64,000 nucleotides of DNA from Blastobasis lacticolella. Its lineage: Eukaryota; Arthropoda; Insecta; Lepidoptera; Blastobasidae. The DNA lies in contig LR990056.1 in assembly GCA_905147135.1 (NCBI GenBank), positions 12,038,001 to 12,102,000 on the forward strand. Reading direction: 5' to 3'. Shown piece after piece: positions 23,101 through 32,068 of the stretch; within the stretch, counting starts at the first letter, position 1; every line of letters starts with the position of its first letter. The notes under the pieces are model-generated. The model searched no databases. It saw only the letters and a list, made by a program, of their open reading frames with translations, and was not told the DNA's origin. Position numbers and translations under genes: made by a program.

Positions 23101-26100
23101 AACGATAAAAAGTGTTTACGTAGATGTGTTTAGATTTTGCTGATGTGTTTTTTGAGGTCGGTTTAATTCTTTTTTCTATTTAGTTTGGATTAGGATAGGA
23201 TTGATAAATTACTTTAAATGTATTTGCTGACGTACTTCCGTAGGTTCATTTAAATGCCAGAGTTTGTGGGCTGTTTGGATGTTTGTTAATAAGCTACTGA
23301 ATGGATTTTGCCATTAATGTAGCTTATTGATTAAAATAACACATGATTACTTAGTATAAAATAAAGTCGCTTTCCTCATCTCTCTCCTTCGAAACCACGC
23401 AATGGATTTTAATGCAGTTTTCACTGTCATTTACAGAGTATTCCTTTCGGAAGGTTTATATGTAGGTATAATAGAGGCATATTGTAATAGAAAAAACCCG
23501 AGAACCCCGTCAGGTAGTAGGGTATAATTTATCCCAAAATTCGGACAGATCGGAACCGTGAAGCTAATTTTACGTGACCGTAGTCGCGGGCAGAAGCTAG
23601 AAGCGTAGAAAATTGCTTGGTTTACGTTTTTGTGCAAATTAATTCGGGGATTCACAAGTTGCAGTGATATTTTATGCTGTATCAATTTTTCCACTCTCGA
23701 AACCATTTAGCCTGCCATTCTGCCGCACTAATATAGGTTGTAATGCACTATACTAATACTAGGATTTGTAGGGAATATAACGAAATGTGTCATTATCTTT
23801 GACAAATGAAAGAAATAAAAAAATAAAAAATAGGTAATTAGAGATGAACTACCTATGTAGATTCGGATCCTATGATATTATTAGCCACTTATTAGGTAGC
23901 TGGTAAATTAAGTTTCAATATTTCGTTGGTACTAAGAGTCTCGCATTCGACAAATTGATAGGGAATATTTATAATTCTAGCCCAATAATGAAGTCAACAT
24001 GTCCTCCATCAATGAAGGGCAAGCGCTATGTGGGCCATGCTCTTTTATATAAAACCAATACTCATCAGACGAAACTCAGACGCACAGATTATGCGGTCAA
24101 GCCAATTAAGAACTCTTCCTGCGTAACTCAGTCTCATTTGTTAGTCCAAACACAGCAGTACCTTATCTTTTAGACGAGAAATTTGATTACAGCACCGACT
24201 TAGCGACCAAAAGTGTAGTTTGAAGAACTTTGACATTAATAAATTCATTCACTGATCTTTGACATGAGGCACCTCAGCACAACCACTCGTGGGTCGTCAA
24301 CAAATTCCCGCTTTGACGTTCCGTTTCGCTCTCTCCCGCAGAGTGTGAGCGAGGTGGCGCTCGCGATGCCTGTGTCACCTGGCTGGACGACAGAGGAGGG
24401 GAAGGCCTCCCCCGAGGGGCTCTCGTGGCGGCGCTTGCACATGTCCAGGGCTAAGCTGAAAGCTACGGCCACTACGTCGGAACTGTTGTCTGGTGAGTAC
24501 GAAATGAGTACCTATCTATTTTTTATATGACTAAGATGGCAGACAAGCTTACGGCCTGCCTGATGGTAAGCAGTTACCGCAGCCTATGGACGTATTAATT
24601 GTTAACGTAAATGTGTTGCTGGTGTTACTAGCGTCCATAGGCGGCGGTGATCACTTTTAATAAAGGCCCGCGTGTCTGCCTAATAACATAAAAAAGGTAA
24701 TTCCTAGTTAGGATAATATTCCAATTAGACCCCACCCCACGTCTATGCCCTCCCCACAGAAATCATCATCATCTTTGCTTCTATCTCGGCTTCCTTTCTA
24801 TTCATTCTTCTCCACTTCGCCCCGGTCTTCGGCAACTTCGCGTCGTAAACCGTTGGCTCTCGGATCCGACTCAGCAGCCCACGGGACCTCTTTCCTGACA
24901 CGCAGGTTTAGGCATCTATTTCCCTCATGTTTACGCCACGCAACGCAACACGTGACCATACCAACGCAGGCAAGCCTCCTTGATCTCATCCGCGGTATCC
25001 CTAATGTACAGGCAGACACAGATGTACTCGTTACATAACAAATACATCCGTGGCAACCGAGTAGTCGAGTCCTGTAACTTCGCACAACCACCGCAGCATT
25101 TTCTCTTCGTTGGCGCGTCGTTCGCGGACGTGTACCTCCAAGACCATAATCAAAATGATCTTTCCAGGTTTCGCGATGGTAGCCATGGTGGAGCTACAGA
25201 TCAACGAGCCGACGAACGTCCCCGAATGGTTATTCGTGATGTTCGCCGTCTGCACTACGGTGCTGGTTGCTGTCCACATCTTCGCTCTCATGATCTCCAC
25301 GTACCTACTGCCTAACATTGACGCAGTCAGCAAAATGGAGACTCCTGGAGGACCTTCGAGAGCGCTGAGGGACTCCCCGCACGAGAGAATGAGAGGCTTC
25401 ATTGAGTTGGCTTGGGCGTTCAGTACTGTTTTAGGTGAGTGCTCTATAACGTATTGTAAGATAGTATTATAAAACATCTTGGCGTTAATGACCCGGTTAT
25501 GCTCTCGCGCACCAGGACCCGGGGTCTGCCTTGACTTGACTTATCCAGGACTTGGCAGATCAGGTAATTACAGTGGAGCGACTGCCATCTGACCTCCGTG
25601 ACCCTGCTACCAGGGGAACCTGACCAGATTGGATCATAGTTATACATTCAGTGGCCTGAATGTGCTGGTGTTAACACGTTGTTTTCGCTCACCGTAAGAG
25701 CATTTTAAGTATGCTATAACTCTGTTAATTTTTACTGGACACAAACTTTGTGTCAACCGGGCTCAACCTTATTACAATTAAATTTATACTATGGGCAGTC
25801 TCCGATTTATACGCGCACCCAGTGATACTAGCTCACTTTATACAATTGGTCGTGGTTAGGTCGATGAGCTGCCTTCTGTACCTATGCTACCCTCTGTTTA
25901 CTCTGCCGTCAGGCCGGCCTCCATACCGCTAATTCCGATTATCTATTCAGAACACCTCCCTTCCCGTCACGGCATCATCACTAAATCGCTTCCTCAGTAT
26001 CTGAGCTCATTTGTACTTAATTCTCGATGGTGAATTTTCCAGGTCTGTTCCTCTTCCTGGTGGAGATAGCGATCCTCTGCTGGGTGAAGTTCTGGGACTA

Positions 26101-27044
26101 CTCCTTCGCGGCCGCTACAGCTGCTACCGTCATCGTCATACCAGGTAAATCCACTCGACACAACTCAACTCTCTCTCAAGACAATCCAATGCTGGACTTG
26201 CGACCATCATCGTCATCAATATCAGATCATCATCTTGACCTCAATATATCGGGTGTGTTCTCGCGCGCTTGGGGTCCGCCTTGACCATAATTCAGGATTT
26301 GGCAGGTCATGTAATTACAGTAGAGCGACTGAGATCTGACCTCCGTGACCCTGTTTACAGTGGAACGTGGCCAGATTCGATCATGGATACGCTTTCAACT
26401 TATAAGGTGCCTAATGTCTTAGAGTCAGACCTCTGTAGACTAGAAAACACTGCATCGCTGCGATCTCCAACCCGCCTGCCAAGCAAGCAAAACCGTCCAT
26501 AAATGTGGAGGAGGCTCAAGTCCAGCAGTGGACACTTCACAGTATAGACCAAGCACAGATCATCTAGGCGTCAATATAACGGATGTGCACAGGCGCGCGA
26601 GGGCCCGGGGTGTCCACCTGGACCATAATCCAGGATTTGGAAGATCAGGTAATTACATGAGAGCGACTGCCATCTGACCTCCGTGAACTGTTGTTGTTTT
26701 AGTGTAAGCATATCTAACTATTGTATATCCGAAAAGGATAAACTGGCCCATAGGCTATGTTATTGCAATAAAGTACTTACTTACTTACTGTTTTACCGAG
26801 GAACCTGATCAGATTGGGGCATTTACACATTCAGTCGCCTAGTCCAACCACGGGTATTATAAACAGGCATTAAAAACATACTTTCTTTTCCTTTCCAGTG
26901 CTTATAGTATTCGTGGCATTCGCAATCCATTTCTACCATTCCCTGGTCGTGCAGAAGTGTGAGACCTCAGTGCAGGATATAGAACAGCTGGAAAACATGA
27001 AGCGAGACCTGGATACAGCTACTGTGAAAGTCAATATGTTCTGA
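19926..27044 (+). CDS. Orai: Orai store-operated calcium channel subunit (5' end incomplete)
   Basis: Orai forms the hexameric plasma-membrane pore of calcium-release-activated channels and is opened by STIM when ER calcium falls. Six exons join in phase (19926-20176, 21422-21599, 24342-24492, 25168-25434, 26043-26144, 26899-27044) to give 364 residues and a TGA stop. The family signature is clear: the pre-TM1 block SWRRLHMSRAKLK, TM1 with FAMVAMVE (Glu at model residue 202 is human E106, the selectivity filter), TM2 with VAVHIFALMIS, the loop DSPHERM, TM3 with VEIAILCWVKF (human E190 kept), TM4 with FAIHFYHSLV, and a short C-terminal helix rich in Glu and Leu that would bind STIM. Odd points: the position of human R91 is Thr and that of A94 is Glu, and the acidic TM1-TM2 loop of vertebrates is mostly uncharged. 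The N-terminal 143 residues are long, Pro/Arg/Ser-rich and not recognisable by family. Confidence 0.93.
20380..20475 (+). repeat. SINE tail fragment
   Basis: Matches the 3' end of the 4947-5206 family (GTCCAGCAGTGGACTGTTAT). Confidence 0.5.
20480..21410. other. Orai intron, nothing recognised
   Basis: No repeat or exon supported. Confidence 0.3.
21422..21599 (+). CDS. Orai: Orai exon, N-terminal cytosolic region (part 2)
   Basis: Acceptor CCCCACAG, donor GTTGGT. Encodes a Ser/Gly/Pro-rich segment with two Cys (CQCNQ) near its end and finishes in phase 0, matching the next exon. Confidence 0.68.
21605..22430. other. Orai intron, nothing recognised
   Basis: No repeat or exon supported in this AT-rich stretch. 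Confidence 0.3.
22440..22880 (-). mobile_element. Jockey-like LINE family 2, C-terminal and 3' fragment
   Basis: Minus strand encodes RRFERTFLARTIRMWNELPA, as in the element at 32254-34674, followed by its 3'UTR. Confidence 0.7.
23375..23700. mobile_element. Helitron-like remnant
   Basis: Has ATGGATTTTAATGCAGTTTTC and GTCGCGGGCAGAAGCTAG, words common to insect Helitron-type repeats and similar to 61620-61850. Boundaries unclear. Confidence 0.35.
24342..24492 (+). CDS. Orai: Orai exon, ETON/TM1-extension helix
   Basis: Acceptor CTCTCCCGCAG, donor GTGAGT, phase 0 in and 1 out. Encodes SWRRLHMSRAKLK, the conserved basic helix before TM1, then TATTSELLS. In this stretch human R91 and A94 are replaced by Thr and Glu. 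Confidence 0.92.
24500..24700. repeat. LINE 3'UTR-like repeat after Orai exon
   Basis: Contains GGCCTGCCTGATGGTAAGCA and GTCCATAGGCGGCGGTGATC, words shared with other family-2 LINE ends in the window. Confidence 0.4.
24770..25137 (-). mobile_element. RTE-like LINE, C-terminal fragment
   Basis: Matches, with the same order of words, the 3' part of the RTE-like element at 44370-47206 (TACGTACTCG region, CGCAGCATTTTC, TTCGCGGACGTGT). It ends about 30 bases before an Orai exon. Confidence 0.6.
25168..25434 (+). CDS. Orai: Orai exon, TM1, TM2 and start of TM3
   Basis: Acceptor ATCTTTCCAG, donor GTGAGT, phases 1/1. Contains the pore helix FAMVAMVE, the TM1-TM2 loop, TM2, the cytosolic DSPHERM loop and the start of TM3. 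LINE-derived sequence ends only about 30 bases upstream of the exon. Confidence 0.96.
25482..25700 (-). repeat. tRNA-headed SINE, body
   Basis: Minus copy of the 10585-10895 family in an Orai intron. Confidence 0.7.
26043..26144 (+). CDS. Orai: Orai exon, TM3
   Basis: Acceptor TTTTCCAG, donor GTAAAT, phases 1/1. Encodes the rest of TM3 with the conserved Glu and CWVKF, then an Ala/Thr-rich extracellular TM3-TM4 loop much shorter than in vertebrate Orai1. Confidence 0.96.
26235..26420 (-). repeat. tRNA-headed SINE, body
   Basis: Diverged minus copy in the last Orai intron. Confidence 0.6.
26430..26535 (+). repeat. SINE fragment (4947-5206 family)
   Basis: Contains TGCGATCTCCAACCCGCCTG and CCAGCAGTGGAC, lying between two SINEs of another family. 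Confidence 0.55.
26570..26850 (-). repeat. tRNA-headed SINE split by a later insertion
   Basis: SINE body interrupted at about 26700 by a roughly 95-base insert ending in AATAAAGTACTTACTTACTT; CTGTT occurs on both sides of the insert. Confidence 0.55.
26899..27044 (+). CDS. Orai: Orai last exon, TM4 and STIM-binding tail
   Basis: Acceptor CCTTTCCAG. Encodes TM4 (IVFVAFAIHFYHSL) and a cytosolic helix with spaced Ile/Leu/Met (IEQLENMKRDLD), ending VNMF and TGA. This matches the family's coiled-coil tail. Confidence 0.95.
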
Positions 27045-27960
27045 GGATACTACCCATCTCAACTTCCAAAGATTCTTATATCTACTCGACTTGCGGTAGT
27101 AGATTGATGTCTTGGATGTACTGAACGGTTGGTAGACTTTTTGTAGAGCATAATGCTCTTTATCTGCTGGCGTGTATCTTCATAGAATACGCTGAAGTCG
27201 AAGGTGAAATCTTGGTGCTGTTTTTGAACCCTTGTTGGTGGTGCTTCCAGTGACTTAGGTAATTTAAGTTTAATGTACCGAGGGATATTATTGTATAATG
27301 TAAAATTCCATAAGTAGTGGTAAAATGGGGTTACTTTGGGATTCTTTGGTCACTCACTTTTCTCTATTAACCAGGAGTTATTTTCATGCAAAAAGAACGC
27401 CATGCATGTGACAACCCTGATTAGAGGCAATACTGTAAATCAGACATCGGAGAAAATTTAGTGATCAATGTAGCTCCTGCATATCAAAGTAGCCTCATTT
27501 TACGGTACTTGGTTCATACTCAGTTTCCTAAGGAAAGTGTCTGTTCAAATTCCCTGTTAATTTTGTAGCTCTATGTTTGAATTTACAACGATATTAATGT
27601 AACGAATATTTTCAGTTAACGATTCGAAAGTTATTTTAAAAAATCTCGTGCTGCAGGCAGCTGAATGTATCGAGTAGCTAAGTTGAAAGTAATTATATCG
27701 GTAACTTTAAAATACGTCTAAGAGACAATTTTACCAGGTAATTAATTATAATCAACTAATGTATTTAATTTGCGAATAATTATTGTAAAAAATATGTAGT
27801 TTATTTATAATAATATAGTATAATAGGTAGATATTGTTTCAAATTTTGTAAGTAAGTAGGTACCTATTGTGTTTTCTTTTTGTGATTTCGTAAGATATTA
27901 TTCAGTAAATTACAATTTTACGTCTAAGTTACAAAAATAAAATGTTAAGTCTAATTTTTA
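27045..27960 (+). other. Orai: Orai 3'UTR with poly(A) signal
   Basis: Non-coding sequence after the Orai stop. The first AATAAA is at 27936-27941 and another near 27981. An inverted-repeat element sits at 27319-27508. Confidence 0.6.
27319..27508. mobile_element. MITE in the Orai 3'UTR
   Basis: About 190 bases with imperfect inverted ends GGTAAAATGGGGTTACTTTG and CAAAGTAGCCTCATTTTACG. Related to 9340-9556. Confidence 0.6.
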
Positions 27961-28379
27961 TTTAAGAATTGCTCATCTCGAATAAAAAATCTCAATTTAT
28001 ACGTGATGACGCTCACAATACAAATGAATTGCTTAGGCTTAAGTGTAGTGGATAAGTAAGTGCCTACCTACTTAATATTTATGAAAAAAGCTAGAATAGT
28101 TACATTTAGCTATGTTTTAGAAAAAAAAGGATAACTCATCGACTGTTGGTAAATTATTTATAAATTACCTATAAGGCAACAAAACCCCAAAGTTAGAAAT
28201 TGTATATGTATTGTACCTATTGTATCCAAAAGTCTACTAAAAGCTATTTAGTTTAACACCTTCACTCTCCCACATTGAACAGAGGTAATAATGGTGGATA
28301 CCTATGCTATTGTCCGTAATTGTATATTATTAGAATATTATTATTTTGGTTTCCAGTGCTCCATGGGGTGGGGATTTGG

Positions 28380-28560
28380 GGAACCGTGGCTTTGGCAGTG
28401 GAGGGGCCTTGCCTTTTTGCTGCCAGAGCAACGTGTTATAGAGGTGGGCAACGCATTGGCGATACTCTTGGTGTTGCTAATATCTATAGGCAGTGGTGAC
28501 CACTTTCCACCAGGTGGCCCGTTTGCCTGTTTTTCTACCGTATGAGATAAAAAAAATATT
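28380..28560 (+). repeat. LINE family 2, 3' end fragment
   Basis: Contains GGGCAACGCATTGGCGATAC and GGTGTTGCTAATATCTATAG, as in the 3' ends at 22800 and 32300. Confidence 0.5.
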
Positions 28561-28599
28561 AATAATATAGTAATCCATTCCATGGGCCAGGATTATTTT

Positions 28600-29685
28600 C
28601 AGGGAGATGCACAAACGATGGCCTAATTTATAACCCAATAAAATATTTCTTATGCCCTTTTTCACCATCACCCCCCAAGTTTAGTTTTAAGGAACTCGTA
28701 ACACTTTAAAGTGACATATTTTTCATGAAAATCCGACACTTAAAGCGCTATAATATTACCTACTTAGGGAGTGATGATGAAATCGGGTATTAATCTTTTT
28801 TTAAAGAAAGGTGTGCGGGGGGTGCAAACGCACCCCGCGCCCCTGCAAACTCTGCAAACCCTGGCGCTTATGTCCATTCGTAAGAAAGTTCTTAACATTA
28901 ATTTTCTGTCAATTATATATTGAATTGACTGACTGTCCTTTTTCTCTTTCTTGCTGTTTGATTCAGTTGATAAATATTTATAAAAATTCGGGGTCGCATT
29001 AAAATATATAATCCAAAAGAGACTTTATTTTATACAGTGTAGCGATTACTAGTTCATTTGGTATTCGTTAGCCAATTTACAAAGTTAGCTTTGGGAAGGT
29101 GAAAGTGTTTAAACTCCGTTTTGAAAAGATTGCTCCTGAACCCTCGGATAAGTAGGTATTCGTTAATACATTTTGGTAAAGACTGTGATTTAAAATGGGT
29201 ATTTTGGCCTTACGAATATATAAATTAGATATGTATGAAAGCGTAATTGTATTAAGTTTCATGTCAGCAATCAGTATTCTTTGTGTATGATGTGAATGTA
29301 ATGTAATGATGAAGTTTGTTATGAATGTTAATCTTATGAAAAATAAAATTTTGTTGAATGTCGAAATATGATAAAGTAAAGACATTTTTTGACTTACCAA
29401 TTTATACGTTGTAGTTTTTATTTAACACCTTTTAGTACCAATTCCAATTTAAGTAAGTATATGTACCGCCGAAGCAAGTACCTTTTATCATATGTATATT
29501 TAGTTTTTTTAATCGTGGTAGGATGGGTAACGTGGTGGTGGTAGGATGGGTAACGTTCATTCATTATCATTGGCCTTAGACAACTATTCTAGATAATTTA
29601 AACAGCGTTATTGTTAATTAAAATGTAAAAGAAATTATCAAGGTCTCGTAAATTAGTTTAAATGGCGATATTGACAAATTATAAA
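28600..29685. other. Intergenic, no gene seen
   Basis: AT-rich. A 107-aa minus ORF (29077-29400) lacks any domain or splice context. Confidence 0.35.
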
Positions 29686-29689
29686 TAAA

Positions 29690-29760
29690 TAAGGGGGACA
29701 AATTCACACAGCGCCATCTAGCCCCAAACTAAGCAAAGCTTGTACATTGGCGTATCTAGG
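29690..29760 (-). repeat. tRNA-Gly-like SINE, tail
   Basis: CACACAGCGCCATCTAGCCCC then AAGCAAAGCTTGTAC: the family tail on the minus strand, interrupted by the element at 29746-29876. Confidence 0.65.
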
Positions 29761-29876
29761 GCTATTTTCCAGGGGGGGCTTGGCCCCTGAAGTGGCCGAT
29801 GAAGCCGAGTCAATCGCCAATGTACAGCCAGTGAGCACCCCATCCTGGGGTGGGTTCCCCCTTCCTACGCCTATGA
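29746..29876. mobile_element. 131-bp hAT-like MITE inside a SINE
   Basis: GCTTGTAC is duplicated exactly at 29738-29745 and 29877-29884 as an 8-base target site. Short inverted ends GGCGTA / TACGCC lie just inside. Confidence 0.7.
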
Positions 29877-30094
29877 GCTTGTACCTACTATAGTTTGGAA
29901 GGCTGATTTACACGTTGGGCTAACTAAAGAGCCTAACTAGTATTTTACATTTCAGTAAAGGAGGGGAAATAAGGCAGTGAGCTCGTCGTCAGTCTTTTTG
30001 ATGTCTAAAAAGCTGGGTGGTTATAAAGTAGTAAGTAACTTAACTCAGAAACTTTTGAAATCTCGGTTAGATTTTTAAGTTAAACTTTAAATAG

Positions 30095-30545
30095 GCATTT
30101 AGCCGCCAACACACCTGGTGGTAGGTAAGTGACGATGCGACTGTCTAGGAATAGAATATTCACTCTAGCCTTAAAAGCGTATAGATTACAATGATCAAGC
30201 AGATCAAGGAACACACTCGCAGACAACGCGGTCTATTCCATAGCCCTACGCATTACAAAGGTTGAACTAAAGCGGCTGGCCGAATGAGGTCGTACAACTG
30301 CTCCGCACACTCTCTGAAGTGCAACCTGTAGAAGACCCACAGACGCGCAACCCTACGCCGATGCTCGCAGCTCTGCAGCTTAGCTTCAATCAATTGCGGG
30401 TCACAAATTAACTCTTTGCACGTTTTTCCACCAAACCCAAAGCGGCCAGTAGGTAATTGGCTGATCCATCCCAGAGGTGGCAGCAGTAGGTACACCATGC
30501 AGGATCGGACTTGTGCTTGATACAACTGAAGCAACTGCCTTGAAG
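30095..30545 (-). mobile_element. Jockey-like LINE, C-terminal fragment
   Basis: Minus strand encodes [12 protein letters not shown] and [16 protein letters not shown], parallel to the fragment at 52057-52843, with frame breaks. Confidence 0.75.
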
Positions 30546-30889
30546 TAAAGTACTGTCTGACCTTGAGTAAGTATGAGTAAGCTAGTAATTTTTGGCATTT
30601 AGGCTAGGAAGTAGGTACTTCTACTTCATTAGGAAATTATTGGAATTTTTGGGAAGATCGAAAGAGTAAAGGTCTGGTCCATATTTCTCTGTCTATCTCT
30701 CCTGTAGGACAAAGGCGTGAGGTGAGTTTAATGTAGGTATAGTATGAAGGAACACAATTAATTCTGAGTCGGTCGCGTCCTCATTATAGGCAGCTTCTTT
30801 TCTGAGTTTGTTAGTTAGCCCTCCCTTTCCGGGAAAATATTCAGCATTTGTCCCTTACGTTGCCTTCAAAAACTTAAAGAACTAGGCCT

Positions 30890-31205
30890 AAGCTGGATTA
30901 GTAGCCACTTCTAAATCTAAACGACCGCCTATAACCAGAACCGAAATCGGTCACGGTCACCGACATAGCCCGAAAGATTGCCAGACTAAGTGGCAGTGGA
31001 CAGGGCACATAGCTCACAGAACAGATGGGGCAGTTCTGTAGTGACCACATACTGGAAGACGCAGCGTAGGTAGGCCTTCCACAAGGTGGACCGACGAAAT
31101 GGTACAGATCGCAGGTATCAGTTGATCCGGATGGCACAGGACAGCCCTTTGTGGAGATCTCTAGTGAAGGCCCACCAATGGGCGTCGTTCTTCGGCTGAT
31201 ATGAT
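30890..31205 (+). mobile_element. LINE C-terminal fragment
   Basis: The sense strand shows ARLSGSGQGT-like, GRPSTRWTDEMVQIAG-like and DRPLWRSLV-like codons with frame breaks, and ends in the family's GATATGATAATGATG tail. Confidence 0.6.
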
Positions 31206-31329
31206 AATGATGCTACTTTTGATCCTGTTGCATCCAGGATAGTTTAGAATGTTCACAGAATTATGAACTAAAAGCGGGTGAAAACCGCAGAGGACAGTTA
31301 TGAATTAAATAAAAAATAATCCAGTTGTA

Positions 31330-31896
31330 TATCACATTTTATTTTACTTATGTTAAAATTATTCAACCTTACACTCGAGTTTATCCTTCACACATCATTC
31401 ATCAATTTTCATAATACCAACTTAACAATATTTACAATAAGACTTCGTGTTATCTAAAGTTCAGATTTTTCATAATTCACTGTTTAATTTTTGTTAAAAA
31501 AGAAGGATCAATCACTGTTACAGTTGAAATTTTGCAGAGCTTTGCAGTGCCGCGATGTATAATCTTAAGCAATACGATATTTGATTAGTAAGTAAAAAAA
31601 TAATCAGCTTGTCATAGTTTGCATATTACAGAAGATTATTTGTCATATGAATCTCTTTAATGTCGAAAGTACCTATTCACACAACAGCAGGGAGGAGCCA
31701 CCTGATAAAGGTTACTACATGATGGCAGAACCGTAATGTCAAATTTTGGAAAGTTCTCCGAGATTGAAGACTTCAACAGCTACAGCTAGCAATGTAATTA
31801 GTCAGTAAATGAAATTAAAACTATTTTCATAAACTATTCAATTCCATTACCTATAAATACAAAAGGTATTCTTGAAATCAATTGGCCATTAAACAA
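31330..31896 (-). other. HCFC1R1-like 3'UTR with poly(A) signal
   Basis: Minus-strand AATAAA at 31343-31338, about 550 bases after the stop. The rest is AT-rich with no further ORF. Confidence 0.5.
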
Positions 31897-32068
31897 TCAC
31901 ATTTCGACATCCATTCCTGGGAAATCGGTAACCAAAACTCCATTTCTTTTAGGCATTTCCTCTAGTTTCTTCATTTCTTCTTTTTCATTCTTTTTATCTT
32001 CTATAATGTCCTCTAGTATTTTTTCTCTTGGTTTCCATACAACCAGTGACATGTGGGGCTTCTCCAGT
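31897..32068 (-). CDS. HCFC1R1-like exon 3, C-terminus
   Basis: Acceptor TTTCCACAG completes the Arg codon. Encodes MSLVVWKP, a charged helical stretch of Glu and Lys, and the end GMDVEM before the stop. Confidence 0.78.

Noticed and set aside
24264..24341. Alternative Orai start at the ATG at 24264
   Set aside because: The frame is open, but a good pyrimidine tract and AG at 24340-24341 plus in-phase upstream exons make it more likely intron; it remains possible as a minor isoform.
25031..25477. 148-aa minus-strand ORF
   Set aside because: Antisense shadow of the Orai pore exon and the LINE fragment before it.
29077..29400. 107-aa minus ORF
   Set aside because: AT-rich composition, no domain, no splice or poly(A) context.
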